DNA from: an uncultured Prevotella sp.
Lineage (GTDB): Bacteria > Bacteroidota > Bacteroidia > Bacteroidales > Bacteroidaceae
Length of the DNA stretch: 31,903 bases
Direction of reading: 5' to 3'
Assembly (NCBI GenBank): GCA_934230115.1
Contig: CAKQEI010000027.1
Location: forward strand, 1-31,903
The notes below the pieces were generated by a model, which saw nothing but the letters and a program-made list of their open reading frames with translations, had not been told where the DNA came from and did no database searches. Below, in pieces: positions 1 to 7,767 of the stretch (positions are counted from its first letter, which is position 1; every line of letters starts with the position of its first letter). The position numbers and the translations under genes were made by a program.

Positions 1-143
1 AAATGCTCAGGTGCACCAAGGATGTACTTGAAGAACAACACTGCGAGAACGAAACATACAAGGATGATAAAGAACGCGTTTTTAACACCCTGGAATCCTG
101 AAGACTTCTTCTTCGGATTCACTTTAGCTTGTGTAGTTGCCAT
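1..143 (-). CDS. ExbB/TolQ-like proton channel protein, N-terminal fragment
   Basis: The 5' end of a minus-strand gene that runs off the left edge; 47 complete codons are visible. The protein opens MATTQAKVNPKKKSSG, a short basic cytoplasmic stretch. A strongly hydrophobic segment follows at about residues 23-41, then an ILGAPEHF-type junction. This arrangement resembles the N-terminus of Bacteroidota MotA/TolQ/ExbB proton channel proteins, which with ExbD energise TonB-dependent outer-membrane transport. The family call rests on remembered N-terminal similarity only, because the conserved channel helices lie outside the window. The start is the ATG at 141-143, after a 248-bp upstream region that contains a predicted -7 box and an inverted repeat. 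It could be another small-N-terminus membrane protein. Confidence 0.55.
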   Translation of the reverse strand, partial: MATTQAKVNPKKKSSGFQGVKNAFFIILVCFVLAVLFFKYILGAPEH

Positions 144-285
144 AATTTTTTTTGTAGAATTTAATAAGTTATTAATGGTTAAAAATATATCCGTTGTTTG
201 GGTTGTTTTTTAGCATTTAACTCGTGTCAGATGCCAGTCGGCAATACCATGCGCGGCACGCCATAAGGCACGCTGAGCAACACGA

Positions 286-373
286 ATATTCATACGATTA
301 TTGGCATTAATTTACGGTTTGCTATTTATACGGGGCAAAGTTAGCAAATAATGACAAATAATCGTATGAATAT
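286..373. repeat. 17-bp perfect inverted repeat around a promoter box
   Basis: The arm ATATTCATACGATTATT at 286-302 is exactly reverse-complementary to 357-373, with 54 bp between. A second dyad, TTTGCTA (318-324) and TAGCAAA (342-348), sits inside it. The minus-strand -7 box at 336-343 lies within the spacer. The element fills the gap between the aminotransferase 3' end and the ExbB-like start. It could be an operator, an RNA structure, a weak terminator or an invertible segment. Confidence 0.7.
336..343 (-). promoter_or_regulatory. Predicted -7 box for the ExbB-like gene
   Basis: On the minus strand this reads TAACTTTG, matching the Bacteroidota TAnnTTTG box. No well-placed TTG -33 element was found. 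It implies a leader of roughly 185 nt before the start at 143. Confidence 0.45.
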
Positions 374-391
374 ATCGCTTTTAACATATTT

Positions 392-1585
392 TTATTTCAA
401 TTTCCCAAGAGTTTCCTTAATTCGGCGCATTGCCTCGCGAATATTTTCGTCGCTTGTGGCATAACTCATGCGGAAACAATCGGGGTCGCCAAAGGCATCA
501 CCACCCACTGTAGCCACATGTCCCTCCTCAAGGAGATACATGGCGAGATCGGTAGAGTTCTGTATGGTGCGCTTGCCGTCGGTCTTGCCATAGAAGCTTG
601 AGCACTTTGGGAAGAGATAGAAGGCACCTTCAGGCTTGTTTACCTCAAGGCCCGGTATCTGCTTTGCAAGCTCAACGATGAGGTCGCGACGACGCTCAAA
701 CGCCTGACGCATTGTCTCAACACACTCCTGCGACATGGTGTAGGCTGCCTCGGCGGCCTTCTGACTTACGGAGCAAGGACCACTTGTGTACTGTCCCTGA
801 AGCTTGTTGCAGCCCTTGACAATCCACTCTGGAGCAGCTATGAAGCCTATACGCCAACCGGTCATGGCATACGCCTTTGACACGCCATTTACGATGATTG
901 AACGTTCCTTCATGCCTGGGAACTGTGCAATGCTCTCGTGGCGTCCTATATAATTAATGTGTTCGTATATCTCGTCGGCAAGAACATACAAGCCCTCATG
1001 GCGCTTGATAACCTCGGCCAAGCCTGCAAGCTCTTCCTTAGAATACACACTGCCAGTAGGATTGCTCGGCGAGCAGAGGATGAGCATACGTGTCTTGGGA
1101 GTGATAGCTGCCTCAAGCTGCTCGGGAGTAATCTTGAAGTCCTGCTCGAAACCAGCGTTCACGATAACAGGTGTACCACCTGCAAGCTTAACCATCTGTG
1201 GATAGCTCACCCAGTATGGAGCTGGGATTATCACCTCCTCGCCATCGTTGACGAGAGCCATAACAGTGTTACAAACGCTCTGCTTGGCACCGTTCGACAC
1301 GAGCACCTCGGCTGTTGTGTAGTCGAGATTGTTCTCGTTCTTAAGCTTTGCCACGATTGCCTTGCGCAAGTCCATGTAACCGGGAACGGGTGAGTAGCGC
1401 GAGAAATTCTCTTCGATAGCCTTCTTGGCTGCTTCTTTGATGTGGTCGGGAGTGTTGAAGTCGGGCTCGCCCACACTGAGGTTTATCACGTCTACACCTT
1501 GTGCCTTCATTTCGCTGCTCTTCTGCGACATTGCGAGTGTTGCCGACGGAGCCAGACGATTAAGGCGATTTGATAATTCTGCCAT
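392..1585 (-). CDS. Class I pyridoxal-phosphate aminotransferase (aspartate aminotransferase type)
   Basis: A 397-residue soluble aminotransferase, the usual length for the AspB/I-gamma group, expected to interconvert aspartate and oxaloacetate with 2-oxoglutarate and glutamate. Visible landmarks are the N-terminal SVGEPDFNTP substrate segment (about 37-46), NPTG at 175-178, ADEIYE with the PLP-nitrogen Asp near 204, and VSKAYAMTGWRIG with Lys237 as the Schiff-base lysine and Arg245 nearby. A late CFRMSYA supplies the carboxylate-binding arginine. The gene stands alone between two long spacers, with its own predicted -7 box upstream. Substrate choice cannot be read securely from sequence; related enzymes act on tyrosine, prephenate or other amino acids. 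The start at 1583-1585 fits the family N-terminus. Confidence 0.9.
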   Translation of the reverse strand: MAELSNRLNRLAPSATLAMSQKSSEMKAQGVDVINLSVGEPDFNTPDHIKEAAKKAIEENFSRYSPVPGYMDLRKAIVAKLKNENNLDYTTAEVLVSNGAKQSVCNTVMALVNDGEEVIIPAPYWVSYPQMVKLAGGTPVIVNAGFEQDFKITPEQLEAAITPKTRMLILCSPSNPTGSVYSKEELAGLAEVIKRHEGLYVLADEIYEHINYIGRHESIAQFPGMKERSIIVNGVSKAYAMTGWRIGFIAAPEWIVKGCNKLQGQYTSGPCSVSQKAAEAAYTMSQECVETMRQAFERRRDLIVELAKQIPGLEVNKPEGAFYLFPKCSSFYGKTDGKRTIQNSTDLAMYLLEEGHVATVGGDAFGDPDCFRMSYATSDENIREAMRRIKETLGKLK

Positions 1586-1617
1586 ATTATTTGGTATCTA
1601 TCGTTTATTATTTCATG

Positions 1618-1625
1618 CAAAATTA
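1618..1625 (-). promoter_or_regulatory. Predicted -7 box for the aminotransferase gene
   Basis: The minus strand reads TAATTTTG, a TAnnTTTG match 33 bp upstream of the start codon. No correctly spaced TTG was seen, so this is a partial promoter call. Confidence 0.4.
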
Positions 1626-1867
1626 ATCATAAAAATCGAGTTATACGAACATTTAGCAAGCGAAATAGGAATAAAAAGATAAAAAAATTAAAAACCTTGA
1701 TTTTATTCATTATCCTTTCAGGTTTCTACATGCAAATGACACACAAACTGCAAACACACAAAAACACAACATGACTTTTGTGGCTATTTGCCGCGTCAGC
1801 CAACATAGGAAATATAGAACACTCAACGGACGACCTTACCGAGACTTAACAGACGACACTTTTCAGG

Positions 1868-1952
1868 GTATTATTAAGACCTATTTTCAAGTATTATTAA
1901 GACCAAGCCCGGTCTTAATAGAAGACCAACGTCGGTCTTAATAGAAGACCAA
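1868..1952. repeat. Mirror-symmetric array of four TATTAAGACC elements
   Basis: TATTAAGACC occurs at 1872-1881 and 1895-1904. Its reverse complement GGTCTTAATA occurs at 1911-1920 and 1934-1943. Copies on each side are 23 bp apart and the whole set is symmetric about position 1907.5. The left copies share GTATTATTAAGACC and the right copies share GGTCTTAATAGAAGACCAA. The array lies in the 534-bp spacer between the aminotransferase and ribBA genes. No gene was recognised in that spacer; besides this array it holds the ribBA terminator and a -7 box. Confidence 0.75.
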
Positions 1953-2052
1953 AATAAGGTTCAGTAGAGTACTAAAAATCCTTTTATCTCTACGCTTCTT
2001 CCACTTAGTCTTATAAAGAATGTTAGAAAAGAAATTTAGAACAGTAACACAC

Positions 2053-2108
2053 AAAAAATATAGCGGAATTAACATTGCAATACAAAATGAAAGCAATATT
2101 AATTCCGC
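2053..2108 (-). terminator. Terminator of ribBA
   Basis: A 16-bp stem with one mismatch (2063-2078 with 2093-2108) and a 14-nt loop lies just past the ribBA stop. Read on the minus strand it is followed by TATATTTTTT. This is a plausible intrinsic terminator. Confidence 0.75.
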
Positions 2109-2119
2109 CAATTATCGGT

Positions 2120-3331
2120 TTACTTCAAATGCAAAGTATGACCCATGCGGTCGCGCTTTGTCTTGAGATAACGTTCGTTGTATTGGTTAGGAACGACTTC
2201 GATTGGCACATTCTCAACAATTTCGAGTCCGTATGCCTCAAGTCCCACTCGCTTTGTGGGGTTGTTGGTAAGCAAGCGCATTTTGTGCACGCCAAGATGA
2301 CGCAGCATCTGAGCGCCACAGCCATAGTCGCGCTCGTCGGGTTTAAATCCGAGGTGCGTATTGGCGTCAACCGTGTCGTAGCCTTCCTCCTGAAGCTTGT
2401 AAGCCTCTATCTTGTTCATGAGTCCTATGCCACGTCCTTCCTGCTGCATATATACAAGCACTCCCTTGCCTTCTCTTTCAATCATCTTCATGGCCTCGTG
2501 CAGCTGCTGACCGCAGTCGCAACGCTTCGAGCCGAGAATATCGCCTGTGGCGCATGAAGAATGTACACGCACAAGCACGGGTTCGTCCTCGCGCCACTCT
2601 CCCTTAACGAGAGCCATGTGCTCAAGTCCGTTGCTCTGCTGGCGGAAAGGAATCAGACGGAAGTGTCCCCACTCTGTAGGCATGTCAACCTCTTCGCCAA
2701 CCTCGATGATACTCTCTTTCTTAAGACGGTAGGCAATAAGATCCTTGATAGTGATTATACGCAAGCCCCACTCGGCGGCCATCTTCTGCAACTCGGGCAT
2801 ACGTGCCATAGTGCCATCCTCGTTCATAATCTCCATAAGTGCTCCTGCCGGATAGAGTCCAGCAAGGCGGCAGAGGTCGATGGCAGCCTCAGTATGTCCA
2901 CAACGGCGCAACACGCCATTGTCCTGGGCATAAAGCGGATTAATATGGCCTGGGCGACCGAATGTCTGCGGTGTAGACTTCGGGTCGGCAAGTGCCTGTA
3001 TTGTAGCTGCGCGGTCGTGGGTAGACACGCCCGTGGTACAACCCTCAAGCTTGTCGACCGTCACTGTGAACGGAGTGCCGAGCATAGAGGTGTTGTCGCT
3101 CACCTGATGCGGCAGGTCAAGTTCCTCGCATCTCGACAGCGTGATTGGCGCGCAGAGCACGCCACGCGCGTTCTTGAGCATGAAATTCACTTTCTCCGGT
3201 GTTATCTTCTCGGCAGCGATGATGAGGTCACCCTCGTTCTCACGGTCTTCATCGTCAACAACGATTACGAATTTGCCGTCCTGGAAATCCTTCAGAGCAT
3301 CCTCGATGCTACTAAGCTTGAACTCTTCCAT
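2120..3331 (-). CDS. ribBA: Bifunctional 3,4-dihydroxy-2-butanone-4-phosphate synthase / GTP cyclohydrolase II
   Basis: A 403-residue fusion enzyme giving both entry steps of riboflavin synthesis: ribulose 5-phosphate to the four-carbon precursor, and GTP to the pyrimidine precursor. The RibB half (about 1-203) has the acidic metal-site motif [10 protein letters not shown] near residue 26, [21 protein letters not shown] and [11 protein letters not shown]. The RibA half (about 205-403) has [20 protein letters not shown], with the three zinc-binding cysteines, then [13 protein letters not shown]. Both active sites look intact and the length is normal. It is the last gene of a minus-strand run with the permease gene 75 bp upstream. 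No FMN riboswitch fits in that gap, so control probably comes from the upstream promoter or a weak local one. A terminator follows. Confidence 0.96.
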   Translation of the reverse strand: MEEFKLSSIEDALKDFQDGKFVIVVDDEDRENEGDLIIAAEKITPEKVNFMLKNARGVLCAPITLSRCEELDLPHQVSDNTSMLGTPFTVTVDKLEGCTTGVSTHDRAATIQALADPKSTPQTFGRPGHINPLYAQDNGVLRRCGHTEAAIDLCRLAGLYPAGALMEIMNEDGTMARMPELQKMAAEWGLRIITIKDLIAYRLKKESIIEVGEEVDMPTEWGHFRLIPFRQQSNGLEHMALVKGEWREDEPVLVRVHSSCATGDILGSKRCDCGQQLHEAMKMIEREGKGVLVYMQQEGRGIGLMNKIEAYKLQEEGYDTVDANTHLGFKPDERDYGCGAQMLRHLGVHKMRLLTNNPTKRVGLEAYGLEIVENVPIEVVPNQYNERYLKTKRDRMGHTLHLK

Positions 3332-3406
3332 ATTTTATAATGTTTAATGTTAAATGTTTGATTTTTTTAATATTTTATTATCTTTTAATGGCGACTCTTC
3401 TAAGAA

Positions 3407-5314
3407 CTACTGCCTTGCCATCAACGCCCTTATTCTTTCTGTTATTATTTCGTTTTCTGCCTTAACCGTGCGGAGGTCGCGCCACAGACGCAGACGGAAA
3501 CGCCACATGCGGAAGTAAAGCGCGAAGCCGAGCGGCACGATTGCCGCCGAGACGATGTTGAGCCAACGTCGCTCGAAAGGCCTCGTGTGTGCCTTTACCG
3601 ACATCATCGGATAGGCACTCAGATGGTTGACGATAGTACGGTCGCGCGAGTTGCTGAGGTCTTCGATTACAGCCTCCAACTCGTCGTTGATGCGTTCTAT
3701 CACATGATCTGGCTCGTACTTAAAGAACACCTTCACCCAACTTGGCGCATGGCGCAGACGGTGGCTTTGTGAGTATTGCTCAATCTCGGCTGTTATATTG
3801 TTGAGACGCTCAAGGTCGTCGGCATATTTCGGATCGTTGATCACCACCTCCTTGCGGTAGATTGGTCGTTTGACGCGCAGTCCGAAGAACCGGCGGAATA
3901 TGTCGGCATAAAGATCCATGTTGAACACTACGGAGTCGTTGGTTGCCTTATAGGTGAAGAACACAGCCATAGGTATGAGCACTCCTGGAGCCAACCCCTT
4001 TCCGAACCATATTGTCCACATTCCGCCTCGCGCCATTCGATAGCCCGAGTTGTCGAGTATATAATATACAATGAACACGAGCACGGATATGAGCACCGGT
4101 AGTCCCAGTCCTCCCTTTCGTATGATTGCACCAAGCGGAGCGCCTATAAAGAAGAAGATGAGACACGTAAGCGCAAGCGTTATCTTAGCCACCCACTCTA
4201 TCTCGTGCTGGCGTATGAGCTTATCACCGTCGCCCGTTATCATCGATTTAAACTCAAGGTCGTACAATCTCGACTGTACCTTCTGTAATGCCGCTCCCAC
4301 TGCCGCACGTTTGCTGTCAACCGGAAGCTTGGCGTAGGCAGAATCGACATTGTAGGCCAGGGTGCGGGCCAACTTCAACGAGCGCAGGGAGTCGCGCTTC
4401 GACACCATAGACATACTGTAGAACATGCGTTGGTCGCTTTCATAGTAGTTGCGGCCTATACTGTCATACTGGGCGGATAAGGAGTCCATGTCATGTGTAA
4501 TTTGGGCAAAGCCCTTGCCTCGCGCATCGTTCGACATCGACGAAGCATCATTTATATTGAAGTCGCCGTCATAATCGAGCACTATTCGCTTGGCGGTGAA
4601 CGATTCGCGGCGATAAGGCACAGCCGCACTTCCTGCAAGTTCCTGCGCCTGCATGTTCTCAAACCACTCACCACTCCACAGCGTTAGCAACAGGTGCTTC
4701 TTCTCAGCCGTGGCTTGCAACATGCCCGAGTCGGCAAGGATTATGGCCTGATCCTCGTAGGAGCCAGTCATACGGTAGATCATAATGCCGTAGAGCTTGC
4801 CCGTGTTGAGGTCCTTCTTCTGCACATAAAGATTGGAGTTCGGGATACCGTCATAGAATATTCCCTCGGGAATCTCCAGCTCCGGACTTTTCTGCTTCAT
4901 CGACATGAGCATGAGCCCCAGCTGCCGGTTGGCATTGGGGCCAATAGTGTTTTGAAAATACAGCGACATGAGACATATCGCCACTGTGATTACGATGAGC
5001 GAACGAAACGCCTGCATAAGCGAAATGCCTGCCGCCTTGATGGCGGTAAGCTCCGAACTCTCGCCCATATTACCGAATGTGATGAGCGACGAAAGCAGGA
5101 TTGCCAGCGGCAATGCCTGTGGCACAAGCATGAGACCCATGTGCCAGAAAAATTCGGCAAGCACGTCCATTGAGAGTCCCTTGCCTATAAGCTCGTCGAT
5201 GTAACGCCACAGAAACTGCATCATCAGCACAAACTGACAGATGAAGAATGTTCCTATGAACAGCAGGCCGAACTGCTTTGCTATGAATATATCTAATTTC
5301 TTTATACGAAACAT
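3407..5314 (-). CDS. LptF/LptG (YjgP/YjgQ) family permease
   Basis: A 635-residue inner-membrane protein of the family whose LptF/LptG members form the LptB2FG exporter that extracts lipopolysaccharide for transport to the outer membrane. Three hydrophobic helices lie in the first ~120 residues, including the LVPQALPLAILLSSLITFG region and GESSELTAIKAAGIS, a coupling-helix-like segment typical of the family. A large periplasmic stretch follows, then three more helices at about 378-465 (FFFIGAPLGAIIRKGG). The family core is about 360 residues. Here about 170 residues extend past helix 6, with charged, helix-prone sequence and a seventh hydrophobic segment near 590-606. Which of LptF or LptG it represents cannot be decided. 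It precedes ribBA by 75 bp and follows the START-like gene by 88 bp. Confidence 0.88.
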   Translation of the reverse strand: MFRIKKLDIFIAKQFGLLFIGTFFICQFVLMMQFLWRYIDELIGKGLSMDVLAEFFWHMGLMLVPQALPLAILLSSLITFGNMGESSELTAIKAAGISLMQAFRSLIVITVAICLMSLYFQNTIGPNANRQLGLMLMSMKQKSPELEIPEGIFYDGIPNSNLYVQKKDLNTGKLYGIMIYRMTGSYEDQAIILADSGMLQATAEKKHLLLTLWSGEWFENMQAQELAGSAAVPYRRESFTAKRIVLDYDGDFNINDASSMSNDARGKGFAQITHDMDSLSAQYDSIGRNYYESDQRMFYSMSMVSKRDSLRSLKLARTLAYNVDSAYAKLPVDSKRAAVGAALQKVQSRLYDLEFKSMITGDGDKLIRQHEIEWVAKITLALTCLIFFFIGAPLGAIIRKGGLGLPVLISVLVFIVYYILDNSGYRMARGGMWTIWFGKGLAPGVLIPMAVFFTYKATNDSVVFNMDLYADIFRRFFGLRVKRPIYRKEVVINDPKYADDLERLNNITAEIEQYSQSHRLRHAPSWVKVFFKYEPDHVIERINDELEAVIEDLSNSRDRTIVNHLSAYPMMSVKAHTRPFERRWLNIVSAAIVPLGFALYFRMWRFRLRLWRDLRTVKAENEIITERIRALMARQ

Positions 5315-5341
5315 GTCGTTATACTATTTCCAATGTGTCTG

Positions 5342-5349
5342 CAAAATTA
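5342..5349 (-). promoter_or_regulatory. Predicted -7 box for the LptF/G-family gene
   Basis: The minus strand reads TAATTTTG, a TAnnTTTG match 27 bp upstream of the start at 5314. No TTG at the expected distance was found, so confidence is limited. Confidence 0.4.
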
Positions 5350-5402
5350 GCATAAAAAATCCACAAACTCCTATTATTTAATGATTTTTGTAAGGCAAAG
5401 CT

Positions 5403-5801
5403 CTACACTCCATTGCGCAAGCCGAGCATCTTGAAGTTGTGCTGCCACACACTTCGCAGCCAGTCGATGTCGTCGTCGGGCGAGAAGTCGGTGATGTGCA
5501 GCGTAAATTCGTCGGACAAGGAGCTTCGCTCCATACGTATCTCCACATACGTGCTATCAGCGCGATCGTCGTCCCAACGCCAGCGTATGCGGTCGTAGCG
5601 GTCGAGACATATGATGGTGCCACTGCGGGTTTCGTGATGACGCCACTCGTCACCCCAAGCGATTGTTATGGTGTCACCTTCAAACTTCACGCTGTCTGCT
5701 ATCCAACGCGACAATCCATCGGCAGTGCCTATAAGTTTCCACACAATGTTGCGTGATGTTGACTTCAAGGGGTGCTCTATATCCAATCTTATAGTTGACA
5801 T
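5403..5801 (-). CDS. START-like (SRPBCC/AHSA1-type) domain protein
   Basis: A 132-residue cytoplasmic protein with no signal peptide or membrane segment. The opening MSTIRLDIEHPLKSTSRNIVWKLIG, the following GLSRWIADSVKFEGDTITIAWG, and the terminal helix WLRSVWQHNFKMLG fit a small helix-grip fold of the START/SRPBCC type. In this fold the first helix and long C-terminal helix enclose a hydrophobic cavity. Similar proteins are widespread in Bacteroidota and usually annotated only as START-like; ligand and role are unknown. It is the first gene of the minus-strand run that continues to the LptF/G permease and ribBA, so a link to lipid handling is possible but unproven. Confidence 0.75.
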   Translation of the reverse strand: MSTIRLDIEHPLKSTSRNIVWKLIGTADGLSRWIADSVKFEGDTITIAWGDEWRHHETRSGTIICLDRYDRIRWRWDDDRADSTYVEIRMERSSLSDEFTLHITDFSPDDDIDWLRSVWQHNFKMLGLRNGV

Positions 5802-5882
5802 ACGGTGCTAATAGTTCGTATTATTTGTTCTACATCTCGCTTTTCCACCTATTATATATAGGTGAAAGAGCCTTTATCACTG

Positions 5883-5890
5883 CAAAATTA
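5883..5890 (-). promoter_or_regulatory. Predicted -7 box for the START-like gene
   Basis: The minus strand reads TAATTTTG, a TAnnTTTG match about 80 bp upstream of the start at 5801. The -33 element is not evident. It lies back to back with the tRNA promoter on the plus strand. Confidence 0.4.
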
Positions 5891-5931
5891 CATTTTTTTG
5901 CCTATAAAGTGAAAAATTTTCGCAAAAAGTT

Positions 5932-5961
5932 TTGGAGATTAACAAAAATGTATTACCTTTG
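5932..5961 (+). promoter_or_regulatory. Promoter of tRNA-Met
   Basis: TTG at 5932-5934 and TACCTTTG at 5954-5961 are separated by 19 bp. This is an excellent match to the Bacteroidota housekeeping sigma (-33 TTG, -7 TAnnTTTG). The mature tRNA starts 32 bp past the -7 box. Confidence 0.8.
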
Positions 5962-5992
5962 CACCCGCAATCAAGAACGATAGCTAAACAAT

Positions 5993-6066
5993 GGCGGGAT
6001 AGCTCAGCTGGTTAGAGCGCATGATTCATAATCATGAGGTCCCCAGTTCAATCCTGGGTCCCGCTA
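5993..6066 (+). tRNA. tRNA-Met (anticodon CAT)
   Basis: A complete cloverleaf of 74 nt without an encoded CCA. The acceptor stem pairs GGCGGGA with TCCCGCT (first pair G-U), followed by discriminator A. The D arm is GCTC/GAGC. The anticodon stem pairs CATGA with TCATG around the loop TTCATAA, giving CAT at the wobble-to-third positions. The T arm is CCCAG/CTGGG around TTCAATC. The anticodon stem lacks the three G-C pairs of initiator tRNA, so it is most likely elongator Met. A lysidine-modified Ile2 tRNA also has CAT and cannot be fully excluded by eye. Confidence 0.93.
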
Positions 6067-6072
6067 CAACGA

Positions 6073-6111
6073 AACCGAAAAGATTTATTTCTTTTCGGTT
6101 TTTTTGTTTTT
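6073..6111 (+). terminator. Terminator after tRNA-Met
   Basis: A 10-bp stem pairs AACCGAAAAG (6073-6082) with CTTTTCGGTT (6091-6100) across an 8-nt loop, followed by TTTTTGTTTTT. It begins 7 nt past the tRNA 3' end and is a typical intrinsic terminator. Confidence 0.88.
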
Positions 6112-6188
6112 AATCCCCGATTGTAGTGATTGGATAGCAAAAAAATGAGGTTCTCGTATAAAAAAACGTTAGCTCCTGTATAAAAACC

Positions 6189-6219
6189 TTTGTCTTTCCG
6201 TCTAAAATTAGTAATTTTG
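6189..6219 (+). promoter_or_regulatory. Promoter of purB
   Basis: TTTG at 6189-6192 and TAATTTTG at 6212-6219 are separated by 19 bp, matching the Bacteroidota promoter consensus. The start codon lies 46 bp past the -7 box. Confidence 0.75.
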
Positions 6220-6265
6220 CAGCATAATATATAAAAACACATTATATATAAATACTATTACGTAT

Positions 6266-7612
6266 ATGAAACTTGATTTGCTGACAGCCATTTCGCCCAT
6301 CGACGGTCGTTACAGAGGCAAGACAGAAAAGCTTGCCAACTATTTTTCGGAGTATGCACTCATCAGATACAGAGTGCGTGTGGAGATAGAGTATTTCATC
6401 ACACTCTGCGAGTTGCCATTGCCGCAGCTCAAGAGTTTCGACCATTCATTGTTCGAGACACTTCGCGGCATATACCAAAACTTCGACGAGGAGTGCGCCC
6501 AGCGCGTGAAGGACATCGAGAAGGTGACCAACCATGACGTGAAGGCAGTGGAATACTTCATAAAGGAGGAGTTCGACAAGATTGGCGGACTCGACCAGTA
6601 CAAGGAGTTCATCCACTTCGGTCTCACATCGCAGGACATAAACAACACCAGTGTGCCACTCTCTATCAAGGAGGCTTTGGCCGAAACCTACTATCCTCTC
6701 GTCGAGGAGCTTATTGCTCAATTGCAGCAGTATGCCGACGAATGGAAAGACGTGCCTATGCTTGCCAAGACCCACGGACAGCCTGCCTCGCCCACACGCT
6801 TGGGCAAGGAGATTATGGTTTATGTATACCGTCTCACACAGCAGCTCAACGAGCTGAAGGCATGCAGGCTCACAGCCAAATTTGGCGGTGCCACCGGCAA
6901 CTACAATGCCCACCACGTGGCTTATCCTGATTACGACTGGAAGGCATTCGGCAACCGATTCGTAAGCGAGAAGCTTGGATTGGAGCGCGAGCAGTTCACC
7001 ACACAGATCAGCAACTACGACTGTTTGGGTTCGGTGTTCGACGCAATGCGCCGCATCAACACCATAATCATCGACCTCGACCGCGACTTCTGGATGTACA
7101 TCTCGATGGACTACTTCAAGCAGAAAATCAAGGCTGGAGAGGTTGGCTCATCAGCAATGCCTCATAAGGTGAACCCTATCGACTTCGAGAACTCGGAAGG
7201 CAACCTCGGCATAGCAAACGCTGTGCTGCAGTTCCTCGCCATGAAGCTGCCTGTAAGCCGCTTGCAGCGCGACCTCACCGACTCTACCGTTCTGCGCAAC
7301 GTGGGAGTGCCATTCGGACATGGCATGATTGCAATGCAAAGCACACTCAAGGGCTTAAGAAAGCTTATCCTTCACGACGAGAAGATAGAGGAAGACCTCA
7401 ACAACACATGGGCTGTTGTGGCTGAAGCCATACAGACTATCTTGCGCCGCGAAGCCTATCCGCACCCATACGAGGCGCTCAAGGCTCTGACACGCACAAA
7501 CACAAAAATGACAGAGGAGACCATCCACGAGTTCATCAAGACACTCAACGTGAGCGATGCTGTAAAGGCTGAGCTTATGGCCATCACTCCGCTCAACTAC
7601 ACCGGAATCTAA
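6266..7612 (+). CDS. purB: Adenylosuccinate lyase
   Basis: A 448-residue cytoplasmic lyase that removes fumarate from SAICAR and from adenylosuccinate, steps in purine and AMP synthesis. The N-terminus LLTAISPIDGRYRGKT is typical of the longer PurB subtype. HFGLTSQDINNT is at about 117-128, the catalytic-histidine segment AKTHGQPASP is around His170, and the fumarase/lyase signature GSSAMPHKVNP is at 294-304 with the mobile-loop serines. Length is normal and all expected motifs are present. It has its own well-formed promoter. About 155 bp separate it from the pseudouridine synthase gene downstream on the same strand, with no obvious terminator, so read-through is possible. Confidence 0.97.
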   Translation: MKLDLLTAISPIDGRYRGKTEKLANYFSEYALIRYRVRVEIEYFITLCELPLPQLKSFDHSLFETLRGIYQNFDEECAQRVKDIEKVTNHDVKAVEYFIKEEFDKIGGLDQYKEFIHFGLTSQDINNTSVPLSIKEALAETYYPLVEELIAQLQQYADEWKDVPMLAKTHGQPASPTRLGKEIMVYVYRLTQQLNELKACRLTAKFGGATGNYNAHHVAYPDYDWKAFGNRFVSEKLGLEREQFTTQISNYDCLGSVFDAMRRINTIIIDLDRDFWMYISMDYFKQKIKAGEVGSSAMPHKVNPIDFENSEGNLGIANAVLQFLAMKLPVSRLQRDLTDSTVLRNVGVPFGHGMIAMQSTLKGLRKLILHDEKIEEDLNNTWAVVAEAIQTILRREAYPHPYEALKALTRTNTKMTEETIHEFIKTLNVSDAVKAELMAITPLNYTGI

Positions 7613-7767
7613 GGCTCCGAACAAAAGATATATAAGATTATAGCACAATCTATATAAATAAGTAAGTTAATAACATTTTGTAAAAACAGAAGTGCATCTA
7701 TCAATCCCTAAAACTAAGCGGGAGGAAATGGGTGACGCTTGCCGTGAGGCGAAAAAAGTTAAGTATT

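Noticed and set aside
3332..3406. FMN riboswitch upstream of ribBA
   Set aside because: The gap is only 75 bp, AT-rich, and lacks the conserved multi-stem core of the RFN element.
7732..7767. Upstream GTG start for the pseudouridine synthase
   Set aside because: The extra 12 residues (TLAVRRKKLSI region) do not resemble the family start. ATG 7768 gives the usual acidic, polar N-terminus, though the GTG cannot be excluded.
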